The notes under the pieces were generated by a model that saw only the letters and a list, made by a program, of their open reading frames with translations, ran no database searches and was not told where the DNA came from. From assembly GCA_937894495.1 (NCBI GenBank), contig CALCRR010000155.1, forward strand, positions 1 to 49,686: a stretch of DNA of 49,686 nucleotides. The letters run 5' to 3'. Below are positions 26,840-35,525 of this stretch, in pieces. Position 1 is the first letter of the stretch, and the number at the start of each line of letters is the position of its first letter. Origin of the DNA: an uncultured Ruminococcus sp. GTDB lineage: Bacteria > Bacillota > Clostridia > Oscillospirales > Ruminococcaceae. The translations under genes and the position numbers were made by a program.

Positions 26840-27664
26840 CTACTGATTTAAGTATGAGGATGTCTGTTTATCAGCAAACAGCAGTTTTCTAAGCTTTATA
26901 AACCATTTGGAATCCCTATTTAAGCCCAATATATATGACATTTTTCTTAGAAATTTACGCACAAAACTGATATTATTAAAATAGATTATTACATGCTTAG
27001 AATTAACTGAATTTGTTATCAAAAAAACACTTAATAATCTTTCTCCCATAAAGGCTAGATAACGCCTATGATATGGTTCTCGTTCAACATCACCAATCCT
27101 ATCTTTTACCTCAAACAGAACATCAAATAGGAATTTACAATACTGTTCAAACCCTGTTTTATCAGTATAAAATAATTCTCCACCTGAACACGTGTGTTTT
27201 CCATCTTTTGATGCACCATTTGAATGATAGAGCTTTTTCCATGATTTATAATAATCGGTAAACCGTTCTTTCAATATTTGTTCTAAAACTAACATATCCT
27301 CCGGATAAGTATGTGGAGGTGCGACACTTGGACTACATACAATCCATGAATTGCTTTTTGATTCTTTGAAAAATTTCTCAATCTGCTGATCTGAAATATC
27401 TAACCTTTTATTATAATGACAGAATCCAATTATATCATTATCGTTGAAATCTACATTCTTCCATATCCAATACAAACCAGATAATTCTCCCCATAAAGGA
27501 TTATCTTTAGAAATACTATAACCAATATCATCACGCAATTCATAATGTATGCTTTCATTGTTTTTTCTACAGCAAGCTCCAACTTCTATAGGACATACAT
27601 TTTTTTTACCAGCTTTTATCCAAGAAGTATCTTGCCCAAAAGTTGAAACATATAAATATATCAT
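26840..27664 (-). CDS. DUF4422-type glycosyltransferase
   Basis: The protein is 274 aa and resembles capsular synthesis proteins with DUF4422. The opening MIYLYVSTFGQDTSW leads to a NVCPIEVGA motif, then GYSISKDNPLWGELSG, YWIWKN and IIGFCHYNKR. That pattern is strongly conserved in this family. It is predicted to be cytoplasmic and to transfer a sugar, but the donor is unknown. The coding sequence is AT-rich. It lies between a GT2 gene and the flippase. Confidence 0.8.
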   Translation of the reverse strand: MIYLYVSTFGQDTSWIKAGKKNVCPIEVGACCRKNNESIHYELRDDIGYSISKDNPLWGELSGLYWIWKNVDFNDNDIIGFCHYNKRLDISDQQIEKFFKESKSNSWIVCSPSVAPPHTYPEDMLVLEQILKERFTDYYKSWKKLYHSNGASKDGKHTCSGGELFYTDKTGFEQYCKFLFDVLFEVKDRIGDVEREPYHRRYLAFMGERLLSVFLITNSVNSKHVIIYFNNISFVRKFLRKMSYILGLNRDSKWFIKLRKLLFADKQTSSYLNQ

Positions 27665-27692
27665 AATTGACTCCTCGATATTGTCTTTATTA

Positions 27693-28577
27693 TCACATTG
27701 ATAATTGACCTTTAATTCCTTTTTTATAGTCTTTCAGACCTTGTATTACTGGTTTTGATTGAAAATCTCTTTTAAGGATTCTAATTAGTAAAGAGACTAT
27801 AAATAACGTTTTTCCATAAGGTTTCTTAAGTGCATATTGGTCAATAACATACAAATTGTTTCTAGTGTAATAGTATTGTGTGATGAAGCTTCGTGCCCCA
27901 GTTGAGCTATTCTCTTTATGATATATTTTGGACGCATTGCAATAAATAATTTTATATCCGTTTTTCATTACCCTGCAGCAAAACTCGCTATCTTCTGCAT
28001 ATAAAAACATACTCTCATCCATATATCCTATTTTTTTAAAAAGATCTGTTGGAACAAGCCATAAACAACCCGTGGCAAATGTTATTTCATTAACATAATC
28101 CCTATTATCATGATCAATCTCTCCGCAATGCAGATGATTAACCATGCCACTATTACAATTGAATGTTCCACCTGCTGAATTAATAATCTCTTTTTTATAA
28201 TAATAATTGATTTTTCCTGTAACGATGCCTATTCCTCTTTCTTCTTCCGCATGTCTTATCAAAACACTTAAGAAATCTTTTTCAACTACAGTGTCATTAT
28301 TCAATATTAAAATATATTTTGAATTAAAATGCTTTTCAGCATATTTAATACCAATGTTATTTCCGCCAGAGAAACCATGATTAGCATTCTCTTTAAGATA
28401 AATGCTATTGTTCATAATATAATGTAGATCGTCAGCAGATGGTTCCTTTGGCGAAGCGTTATCTACAACAATCACATTAAAATTATCATATTCGACTTTT
28501 CTCAAACTTTCAATGCATTCTACAGTATCTCTATAACTATTATAATTTACTAAAATAATTGACACATGTGGGCTCAT
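27693..28577 (-). CDS. GT2-family glycosyltransferase, rhamnosyltransferase-like
   Basis: The 294-aa protein begins with the GT-A signature VSIILVNYNS, then VIVVDNASP, NHGFSGGNN and ILNNDTVV with the DxD-like metal site. The middle has GCLWLVPTDLFKKIGYMDE and FLYAEDSEFCCR, typical of rhamnosyltransferase-like GT2 proteins. With dTDP-rhamnose genes nearby it may add rhamnose to the repeat unit; the exact sugar is an inference. It sits 28 bases upstream of the DUF4422 gene in the transcription direction. Confidence 0.85.
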   Translation of the reverse strand: MSPHVSIILVNYNSYRDTVECIESLRKVEYDNFNVIVVDNASPKEPSADDLHYIMNNSIYLKENANHGFSGGNNIGIKYAEKHFNSKYILILNNDTVVEKDFLSVLIRHAEEERGIGIVTGKINYYYKKEIINSAGGTFNCNSGMVNHLHCGEIDHDNRDYVNEITFATGCLWLVPTDLFKKIGYMDESMFLYAEDSEFCCRVMKNGYKIIYCNASKIYHKENSSTGARSFITQYYYTRNNLYVIDQYALKKPYGKTLFIVSLLIRILKRDFQSKPVIQGLKDYKKGIKGQLSM

Positions 28578-28623
28578 TTTTCTTCTTTCCTTTTAACCTG
28601 TATGTTATTTATTGTTTTCCAAG

Positions 28624-28647
28624 TGTGGAATAATTAGTGGAATAATT
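28624..28647. repeat. Two tandem 12-base repeats
   Basis: GTGGAATAATTA occurs twice in tandem, followed by a partly complementary GTTCACTAATTAT. It lies just past the 3' end of galE. It may form a weak hairpin and looks like replication slippage rather than a designed site. Confidence 0.5.
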
Positions 28648-28653
28648 AGTTCA

Positions 28654-29670
28654 CTAATTATATCCGTTAGGATTGTTTTTTTGCCAATTCCAAGCATCTC
28701 GGCACATATCCTCAAGAGTTTTCTCCGTCTTCCAACCGAGAAGCTGTAGCGCCTTATCCGCATTAGCATAGCATTCAGGGAGATCACCGGCTCTCCTTAC
28801 ACCGTAAACATGATTGACCTTGACGCTGTTAACACGCTCAAATATCTCAACTATTTCTGTAACACTGTATGGCGTACCAGTGCCCAGATTGATAATCTCC
28901 ATACAATGATTTGCAAGAATATAGTCGATAGCCTTGACATGACCTTTAGCGAGATCAACCACATGGATATAATCACGGGTGCAAGTGCCATCTGGTGTAG
29001 AATAATCATTGCCGAAAATGGTTAAGCATTCGCGCTTGCCAACAGCGACCTGTGTTACATAAGGCATAAGATTATTTGGAATACCCTGCGGATCTTCACC
29101 GATCATACCTGATTCATGTGCGCCTATAGGATTGAAATAACGCAGAAGTATCACAGAAAGCTCTTTATCAGCTTTTGCAGCATCTTCAAATATCTGCTCC
29201 ATCATGGATTTTGTCCAGCCGTAGGGATTAGTGCATGCCCCACGCTTCATCGTTTCAAGATATGGCACAGGGTTTTCTTCGCCGTAGACTGTTGCACTCG
29301 ATGAAAAAATGATATTTTTCACGCCATATTCCTGCATTACTTCCAACAGCGATAATGTAGTATCAATGTTGTTGCGGTAATACATAATAGGCTTTTCAAC
29401 AGATTCTCCGACCGCTTTCAATCCTGCAAAATGAATTACAGCGTCTATCTTGTGATTGCTGAATATTTCGGAGAGTTTATTATTGTCACGAACATCAACC
29501 TGATACAACTTTACAGTTTTGTTTGTGATCTTCTCTACACGTCTGATAGCTTCAGGCGAGCTATTTGAATAATTATCGGCTACAATTACATCATATCCTG
29601 CTTGAAGAAGCTCAACTGCGGTATGTGATCCGATGTAACCTGCTCCGCCTGCTAATAGAATCGTTGACAT
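28654..29670 (-). CDS. galE: UDP-glucose 4-epimerase
   Basis: The 338-aa protein is a full-length SDR epimerase. It has GGAGYIGSH at the NAD-binding site, DVRD near residue 60, a SSSATVYGE segment, a YGWTKSMMEQ catalytic YxxxK and a conserved FNPIGAHESG stretch. It interconverts UDP-glucose and UDP-galactose (or the GlcNAc/GalNAc pair) in the cytoplasm and supplies precursor for the glycan. GGAGGAA precedes the start. The pseudogene and rfb genes lie upstream on the same strand. Confidence 0.95.
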   Translation of the reverse strand: MSTILLAGGAGYIGSHTAVELLQAGYDVIVADNYSNSSPEAIRRVEKITNKTVKLYQVDVRDNNKLSEIFSNHKIDAVIHFAGLKAVGESVEKPIMYYRNNIDTTLSLLEVMQEYGVKNIIFSSSATVYGEENPVPYLETMKRGACTNPYGWTKSMMEQIFEDAAKADKELSVILLRYFNPIGAHESGMIGEDPQGIPNNLMPYVTQVAVGKRECLTIFGNDYSTPDGTCTRDYIHVVDLAKGHVKAIDYILANHCMEIINLGTGTPYSVTEIVEIFERVNSVKVNHVYGVRRAGDLPECYANADKALQLLGWKTEKTLEDMCRDAWNWQKNNPNGYN

Positions 29671-29809
29671 TGATATTCCTCCGTTTTATACTTTGACTCC
29701 ATTTTTACCATAGTTGACAATGATAGATTTGAATAATAGTTTGTATACTCAAAAATCAACATCAATTAAAACTCAAAGTCCATAAAAGCGATTATAATAT
29801 ACTATTGAA

Positions 29810-30121
29810 TCAATCTCTATCCTCTTGGTGAATTATCTCCCAGTTATCCTTCCAAATAGAATCAGCAGGCACAACGCCCCTAACGCAGGAAGTCGGATAA
29901 ACATTGCTGTCCCAGGCGATAACAGTTCAGGGATTGCCAACCGCATTACAGCCGACTTCAACATAGTCACCTATCATCGCGCCGAACTTCTTGATGCCAG
30001 TCTAGACCTTCTCGCTACCGTCACGAACGATAACACTCTTCTTATCGGACTTCACATTCAATGTGATCGAGTCTGCACCCATGTGGCTGAAATAGCCGAG
30101 AATGCTGTCAGATATATGACA
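29810..30121 (-). pseudogene. Decayed UDP-GlcNAc pyrophosphorylase-type LbH C-terminus
   Basis: In one minus-strand frame the sequence reads DSILGYFSHMGADSITLNVK, then FGAMIGDYVEVGCNAVGNP and VYPTSCVRGVVPADSI. That is the C-terminal left-handed beta-helix of a UDP-N-acetylglucosamine pyrophosphorylase-type protein. It carries two in-frame stops (after SEKV and after GNP) and has lost the N-terminal two thirds. The opposite strand is open only because of this. It marks an ancestral gene between rfbD and galE that was lost from this locus. The 139 bases before galE show nothing else. Confidence 0.75.
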
Positions 30122-30164
30122 ATTCTTTTCTAAAAAAGAGATTTTATGATTAAGAAGCGGATTA

Positions 30165-31058
30165 TTATTCATTGATTTGTATTATATAATTCCTAAGTGC
30201 ATCCTGCCAAGTCGGCAGCGGCTCAAACCCGTTCTCAACAAGCTTAGACTTGTCAAGCCTGCTGTTGAACGGACGTGCAGCCTTAGAAAGCCCATACTCC
30301 TCCGTAGTAACAGGAATAACCTTAGTAGACAATCCCGCCTGTTTGTATATCTCGACTGTGAAGTCATACCAAGAAATATACCCACCATCATTGGTAGCAT
30401 GATAATAGCCATATTTCTCAGTTTCAGCCATATCGACAAGCAACCTTGCGAGGTCATAAGTATAAGTCGGTGTACCAATCTGATCGTTGACAACACGCAC
30501 TTCGGGATATTTCTTCCCGACATTCAGCATTGTTTTAATAAAGTTTTTACCGTTCAAGCCAAATACCCATGCAATACGCACGATGAAATACTTGGCAAGC
30601 GTATTGGCAACCGCAAATTCTCCATCGAGTTTGGATTGACCATAAACATTTTGTGGAGCAAAGTCCTTGCAATCAGGTTTCCACGGTTCTGTACCCTGAC
30701 CATTGAAAACATAATCCGTTGATATGTAGATCATCTTGCAATCAAGTTTCTTGCAAACATTTGCTATGGACTTTGTGCCGTTCACATTTATCGCTCTAAC
30801 TTTTGGGATATTCTCCTCGTCCTCAGCAGCATCAACAGCAGTCCACGCAGCGCAATGTATTACAACATCAGGATTCACTTCTGTAATGACTTTCTCAACT
30901 GCATCAGCATTGGTAATGTCAAGCTGAACGTAGGGATAATCTGTATCGAGATTATCAAGAATATCCGAGCCGACAGCTTCATATCCACGCTTAGCAAGCT
31001 CATTCATTACATCATGCCCGAGCTGACCTCCGACTCCGGTAACAAATGCTTTCATCAT
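30165..31058 (-). CDS. rfbD: dTDP-4-dehydrorhamnose reductase
   Basis: This is the 297-aa SDR that makes dTDP-L-rhamnose from dTDP-4-dehydrorhamnose with NAD(P)H. It shows TGVGGQLGHDV at the coenzyme site, ISTDYVFNG, and YGQSKLDGE with the catalytic YxxxK. The start overlaps the rfbB stop (ATGATGA), so translation is coupled. It is the last of the four rhamnose genes in the operon. Confidence 0.95.
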   Translation of the reverse strand: MMKAFVTGVGGQLGHDVMNELAKRGYEAVGSDILDNLDTDYPYVQLDITNADAVEKVITEVNPDVVIHCAAWTAVDAAEDEENIPKVRAINVNGTKSIANVCKKLDCKMIYISTDYVFNGQGTEPWKPDCKDFAPQNVYGQSKLDGEFAVANTLAKYFIVRIAWVFGLNGKNFIKTMLNVGKKYPEVRVVNDQIGTPTYTYDLARLLVDMAETEKYGYYHATNDGGYISWYDFTVEIYKQAGLSTKVIPVTTEEYGLSKAARPFNSRLDKSKLVENGFEPLPTWQDALRNYIIQINE

Positions 31059-32083
31059 ACAGTACCTCTGTTGCCGTACATCTTCTCATAATAGTTCTGA
31101 TATTCGCCGCTGATGATAGTCTCCCACCACTGACGGTTTTCAAGATACCATTTTATTGTTTTCTTAATGCCGTCCTCAAACTTCGTTTCAGGCAGCCAGC
31201 CAAGCTCATTGTGAATCTTTGTCGGATCAATCGCATAACGCATATCATGACCCTTTCTGTCCTCAACGTGAGTAATAAGGCTCTCAGGCTTGCCAAGCTC
31301 CTTACAGATCAGCTTTACAATGTCGATATTCTTCATTTCGTTATGACCACCAACATTGTAAACCTCGCCAACTCTGCCATTATGAATGATAAGATCGATA
31401 GCACGGCAGTGATCCTCAACGTAAAGCCAGTCACGAACATTCAGCCCTTCGCCGTAAACAGGCAGCGGTTTATCCGCAAGTGCGTTGGCTATCATCAGCG
31501 GGATAAGTTTCTCGGGGAAATGATAAGGTCCGTAGTTATTTGAGCAGCGTGATATAGTCACAGGCAGACCATAGGTGCGGTTATATGCCATAACAAGAAG
31601 ATCTGCACCAGCTTTTGAGCTTGAATATGGACTGCTTGTATGTATCGGAGTTTCCTCAGTAAAGAACAAATCGGGACGATCAAGCGGAAGATCACCGTAA
31701 ACCTCATCAGTAGAAACCTGATGATAACGCTGAATGCCATACTTGCGGCAAGCATCCATAAGCACCTGAGTACCGAGAATATTCGTCTGTAAGAAAATCT
31801 CAGGGTTTTCGATAGAACGGTCAACGTGGGACTCAGCCGCGAAATTTACTACAATATCAGGCTTTTCTTCCTCAAACAGCTTATATATTGCTTCACGGTC
31901 ACAAATATCAATCTTGACAAATCTGAAATTAGGATTCTTCATCACAGGCTCAAGTGTTGAGAGATTGCCTGCATATGTCAGCTTGTCCAGACATACGATT
32001 CTGTAGTCAGGATAGGAACTTAGCATATGAAAAATGAAATTGGAACCGATAAACCCAGCACCGCCAGTTACAAAAATAGTCAT
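31055..32083 (-). CDS. rfbB: dTDP-glucose 4,6-dehydratase
   Basis: The 342-aa enzyme has GGAGFIGSNF at the NAD site, STDEVYGDL with the catalytic Asp-Glu pair, and YSSSKAGAD with YxxxK. It converts dTDP-glucose to dTDP-4-keto-6-deoxyglucose, the second rhamnose step. AAGGAGGG precedes the ATG. It overlaps rfbD by four bases and follows rfbC by 12. Confidence 0.95.
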   Translation of the reverse strand: MTIFVTGGAGFIGSNFIFHMLSSYPDYRIVCLDKLTYAGNLSTLEPVMKNPNFRFVKIDICDREAIYKLFEEEKPDIVVNFAAESHVDRSIENPEIFLQTNILGTQVLMDACRKYGIQRYHQVSTDEVYGDLPLDRPDLFFTEETPIHTSSPYSSSKAGADLLVMAYNRTYGLPVTISRCSNNYGPYHFPEKLIPLMIANALADKPLPVYGEGLNVRDWLYVEDHCRAIDLIIHNGRVGEVYNVGGHNEMKNIDIVKLICKELGKPESLITHVEDRKGHDMRYAIDPTKIHNELGWLPETKFEDGIKKTIKWYLENRQWWETIISGEYQNYYEKMYGNRGTV

Positions 32084-32095
32084 GTCAATCCCTCC

Positions 32096-32647
32096 TTAAA
32101 ACTCAATCTTGGATTCTGCAAGCGAAGGGTGTACCTTATCCTTTTCGCTGAGAATGATCTCGCCAACAACAGGCCAATCAATTCCGATAGCAGGATCATT
32201 CCACATGATACCACCCTCATCCTTTGGATGATATAACTCATCGCACTTGTACGCAAACTCCGCATAATCGCTCATCACAACAAATCCGTGAGCAAATCCA
32301 CGGGGAATCATGAATTGACGCTTATTTCCCTCAGATAGAATAACGCCTACCCACTGACCGTATGTGTCGCTGTCCTTACGCAGATCGACAGCAACATCAA
32401 AAACTTCGCCTTTCAGAACACGAACCAGCTTTGCCTGTGGGTGAGTTTTCTGAAAATGCAACCCACGGAGAACACCCTTACGAGAACTGGACTGATTATC
32501 CTGAACAAAATCATAATTCAAACCTGCATCTCTAAAATCCGATTCCTTATAGGTTTCCATGAAATAGCCACGATGATCGCCGTAGGTCTTGACATCAATT
32601 ATGTACACGCCTTTTATCTTTGTTTCGTTAAAAGTAAAATTACCCAT
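32096..32647 (-). CDS. rfbC: dTDP-4-dehydrorhamnose 3,5-epimerase
   Basis: The 183-aa protein is a cupin-type epimerase, recognised by LRGLHFQKTHPQAKLVRV with the catalytic His, VAVDLRKDS and FAHGFVVMSD. It converts the 4-keto sugar to its L-form. The start at 32647 has AAGGAG upstream; a longer frame to 32686 lacks a site and overlaps rfbA. It lies between rfbA and rfbB, so the gene order is A-C-B-D. Confidence 0.95.
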   Translation of the reverse strand: MGNFTFNETKIKGVYIIDVKTYGDHRGYFMETYKESDFRDAGLNYDFVQDNQSSSRKGVLRGLHFQKTHPQAKLVRVLKGEVFDVAVDLRKDSDTYGQWVGVILSEGNKRQFMIPRGFAHGFVVMSDYAEFAYKCDELYHPKDEGGIMWNDPAIGIDWPVVGEIILSEKDKVHPSLAESKIEF

Positions 32648-32660
32648 TTTTTGCTGCTCC

Positions 32661-33548
32661 TTAATAATGTATCTTGCCCTCGGCAACCTTTTTGAGATGA
32701 CTGCCGTATGGGGATTTTCCGTATTTCTGAGCCGATCTCATAAGGCCGTCCTTATCGATCCACCCATTAATAAATGCAATTTCTTCGGGAGCAGATATTT
32801 CAATGCCCTGACGGTTCTGTACCATTTGAACAAAGTTTGTAGCATCAACAAGGCTGTCCATTGTCCCCGTATCAAGCCACGCAAAGCCCCGACCGAGAAG
32901 TTGAACATCAAGAAGTCCATCATGGAGATACATCTCATTTAAAGTGGTGATTTCTAACTCACCACGAGCAGATGGCTTAACCTGATTCGCCTTTGCACTC
33001 ACTCCGGCAGGATAGAAATACAGACCTGTTACAGCATAGTTGCTTTTAGGATTTGCAGGTTTTTCTTCGATAGAAAGAGCCTTGCCGTTCTCATCAAAAT
33101 CCACAACACCAAATCGCTCAGGATCGGGAACGTAATATCCAAATACCGTTGCACGGTTATTCTCCTCGGCATCTTTCTTAGCAGCACGAAGTATGCTGCC
33201 AAAGCCATTACCATAGAAGATGTTATCACCAAGCACCATTGCACAGGCATCATCAACGATGAACTCCTCGCCAAGAATAAACGCTTGAGCAAGTCCGTCA
33301 GGTGAAGGCTGTACTTTGTAGCTTAGATGGATGCCATACTCCGATCCGTCGCCAAGTAATCTTTCAAAGTTTGGAAGATCGGTAGGTGTAGAGATAATAA
33401 GTATATCCTTTATCCCTGCAAGCATAAGTGTTGACAAGGGATAATATACCATAGGTTTGTCATAAACAGGTAAAAGCTGTTTTGATGTTACCATTGTTAA
33501 TGGGTAGAGCCTCGTGCCGGAACCACCAGCTAATACTATTCCTTTCAT
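32661..33548 (-). CDS. rfbA: Glucose-1-phosphate thymidylyltransferase
   Basis: The 295-aa enzyme starts with GGSGTRLYPLTMVTSKQLLP, the nucleotide-binding loop, followed by YDKPMVYYPLS. It makes dTDP-glucose from glucose-1-phosphate and dTTP, the first step to rhamnose. It starts 4 bases inside the gmhA stop region (overlap), so the heptose and rhamnose modules are one transcription unit. Confidence 0.95.
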   Translation of the reverse strand: MKGIVLAGGSGTRLYPLTMVTSKQLLPVYDKPMVYYPLSTLMLAGIKDILIISTPTDLPNFERLLGDGSEYGIHLSYKVQPSPDGLAQAFILGEEFIVDDACAMVLGDNIFYGNGFGSILRAAKKDAEENNRATVFGYYVPDPERFGVVDFDENGKALSIEEKPANPKSNYAVTGLYFYPAGVSAKANQVKPSARGELEITTLNEMYLHDGLLDVQLLGRGFAWLDTGTMDSLVDATNFVQMVQNRQGIEISAPEEIAFINGWIDKDGLMRSAQKYGKSPYGSHLKKVAEGKIHY

Positions 33549-34210
33549 TTAGCGTCACTCCCAAAAAACTTATCTTCCAACATCAAACACAAACAATGAT
33601 AAACAGGCAGATGAAGCTCCTGAATCATATAAGTCTCTGCATTCGGTGCTTTTATACACACATCAGCAAAAGCAGACAGCTTGCTTTCTTTAATTCCGGT
33701 CAAGCCGATAACTTTCAGACCTTTTGCTCTCGCAGCCGTTGCTGCATAAAGAACATTTTTACTATTACCGGAGGTCGAAATACCTAACAGAACGTCGCCT
33801 TTATTGCCGAAACCATTTACTTGCTGAGCAAAACAAAGAAGCGGCTCACAGTCATTCATATAAGCGGTCGATAATGCAAGATGACCGTCAAGTGCAATAG
33901 CGGGCAAAGCCCCCTGAAGATTATCAGCAAGAACGGTTCCCAATTCTTCATCTGCTGCTTTCAGTTCTGCGGCATATTCATCGGAAACTTTTCTGGGCAT
34001 TTTGAAACCTTTCATCAGCTCCCCGACTATATGTTCGGAATCAGCAGCCGAGCCACCGTTTCCACATACAAGCAGCTTACCGCCGTTAACATAACATTCT
34101 TCCAATATCAGATAAGCATCAATAATATCCTGTTTTACTGATTCAAGGCTCGAATACCTTTCGATCAAAAAGTCAATATGCTTTTCGAGACGTGGCTCTA
34201 ACGTTCTCAT
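33545..34210 (-). CDS. gmhA: Phosphoheptose isomerase (SIS domain)
   Basis: The 221-aa protein has a single SIS fold with CGNGGSAADSEHIVGEL (about 49-65) and LLGISTSGNSKNVLYAA, as in GmhA. It would convert sedoheptulose-7-phosphate to D-glycero-D-manno-heptose-7-phosphate, the first step of heptose activation. It lies directly downstream of the heptose kinase and guanylyltransferase genes. AAGGAT precedes the ATG. Because it sits between the hdd genes and rfbA, a general SIS sugar isomerase is much less likely. Confidence 0.85.
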   Translation of the reverse strand: MRTLEPRLEKHIDFLIERYSSLESVKQDIIDAYLILEECYVNGGKLLVCGNGGSAADSEHIVGELMKGFKMPRKVSDEYAAELKAADEELGTVLADNLQGALPAIALDGHLALSTAYMNDCEPLLCFAQQVNGFGNKGDVLLGISTSGNSKNVLYAATAARAKGLKVIGLTGIKESKLSAFADVCIKAPNAETYMIQELHLPVYHCLCLMLEDKFFGSDAK

Positions 34211-34226
34211 AATCTATCCTTCTTTC

Positions 34227-35525
34227 TTATAGATACTTTACAAACTCATTTAGAGTATTAATCGTAACATCTTGTGAAAAGGTTCCTTCTCCGATCAACG
34301 CAGTTTTGCAGCCTGCTGCTATGCCGGCAGAAATGTCGTTTTCACCGTCACCAACCATCCAGGACTGACTTAAATCAATGTTGAAATCATCAGCCGCTTT
34401 AAGAATCATTCCCGGCTTTGGCTTGCGGCACTCACACTCTATCTTTAACTCAGGGATTTCACCTTCATAGCCCTTGTGAGGGTGATGAGGACAATAATAT
34501 ATCCCATCTAAGTATGCACCCTCCGCACCAAGAAGAGTTTCCATTTTATTGTGTATCTCGTTAAGCTGGTCGTATGTGACTTCGCCCCGTGCAATTACAG
34601 GCTGGTTGGTTATGACTATCGCAAGATAACCTAAAGAATTGATGGTTTTGATCGCTTCCGATACGCCGTCAAGCAGCTCAAATTCATCAATATTTCTTAG
34701 GAAACCAACATACCTATTTATAGTTCCGTCCCTGTCAAGAAATACGGCTTTTTGCTTGTTCTTTAGATTCTTTGCCTGAACACGACCTTCACGATAATCA
34801 GCACATACCACTTCATATCTGTCAGGTGTTCCCATATCCTTAACATATTCCGGACTATCATAACAGAACATCTTACCGGTACCGCAAAGAGGCTTTAAAA
34901 TCTGACGGTCAAGATCAATCTTCACTATTTTTCCACTACTATCCTCTGTTCCGACAAGCTCTGGATCGATATTCAGCATATCAAGAACTTTAGGACTGAT
35001 AACATGAAGACCTGCATTAACTCGATTTCTATACCACTTAGGTCGTACATCTTCTTTTGTAAGCCATGTATCAACAGCACCATTCTCATCAGCTATCAGC
35101 ACACCGCTATCATAAGGGTGGCTGTTCGGATGCGTAAACAGCGTAACAAGTCCGCCTTTTGCTTTATGGTAGCTGACAAAGCGATTAAAATCAATGTCAA
35201 AGATTGAGTCGGCATTCAAAAGAAGAAAATCATCATTCAGCTTGTCCCTAAGCTTAAACAATGCACCTGCATTCCCAAAAGGAGTTTCCTCAATGAAATA
35301 TTCTAATTTAACACCGAATGAAGTCCCGTCACCAAAGTGATTGATGATATGTTCCGCAAGATGAGAAACCGTAATTATTATATCGGTAAACCCCTGATTT
35401 CTGAGACATTCGATTTCTCGTTCCAAAACAGGCTTGCCTTCGATTTTTATCATTGGCTTTGGAATATCAGAAGCAACAGAGGAAATCCTTGTTCCTTTTC
35501 CGCCAGCCATTATTATTGTTTTCAT
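34227..35525 (-). CDS. hddC: Fused heptose-1-P guanylyltransferase and heptose bisphosphate phosphatase
   Basis: This 432-aa protein joins two enzymes. Residues 1-240 are a nucleotidyltransferase (AGGKGTRISSVASDIPKPM, ETPFGNAGAL, LNADSIFDID) matching HddC, which makes GDP-D-glycero-alpha-D-manno-heptose. Residues 258-432 are a HAD phosphatase with DRDGTIN at 264-270, ITNQPVIARGE, the zinc site CPHHPHKGYEG/CECRKPKPG and a VGDGENDI motif, matching GmhB. The fusion would carry out phosphate removal and GDP transfer in one protein. Its start overlaps the hddA stop (TAATG). With gmhA and hddA it completes GDP-heptose synthesis. Confidence 0.88.
   Translation of the reverse strand: MKTIIMAGGKGTRISSVASDIPKPMIKIEGKPVLEREIECLRNQGFTDIIITVSHLAEHIINHFGDGTSFGVKLEYFIEETPFGNAGALFKLRDKLNDDFLLLNADSIFDIDFNRFVSYHKAKGGLVTLFTHPNSHPYDSGVLIADENGAVDTWLTKEDVRPKWYRNRVNAGLHVISPKVLDMLNIDPELVGTEDSSGKIVKIDLDRQILKPLCGTGKMFCYDSPEYVKDMGTPDRYEVVCADYREGRVQAKNLKNKQKAVFLDRDGTINRYVGFLRNIDEFELLDGVSEAIKTINSLGYLAIVITNQPVIARGEVTYDQLNEIHNKMETLLGAEGAYLDGIYYCPHHPHKGYEGEIPELKIECECRKPKPGMILKAADDFNIDLSQSWMVGDGENDISAGIAAGCKTALIGEGTFSQDVTINTLNEFVKYL

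Noticed and set aside
29825..30133. Plus-strand open frame of 102 codons
   Set aside because: The opposite strand reads as a decayed UDP-GlcNAc pyrophosphorylase-type gene; the plus frame is its shadow and lacks a ribosome site.
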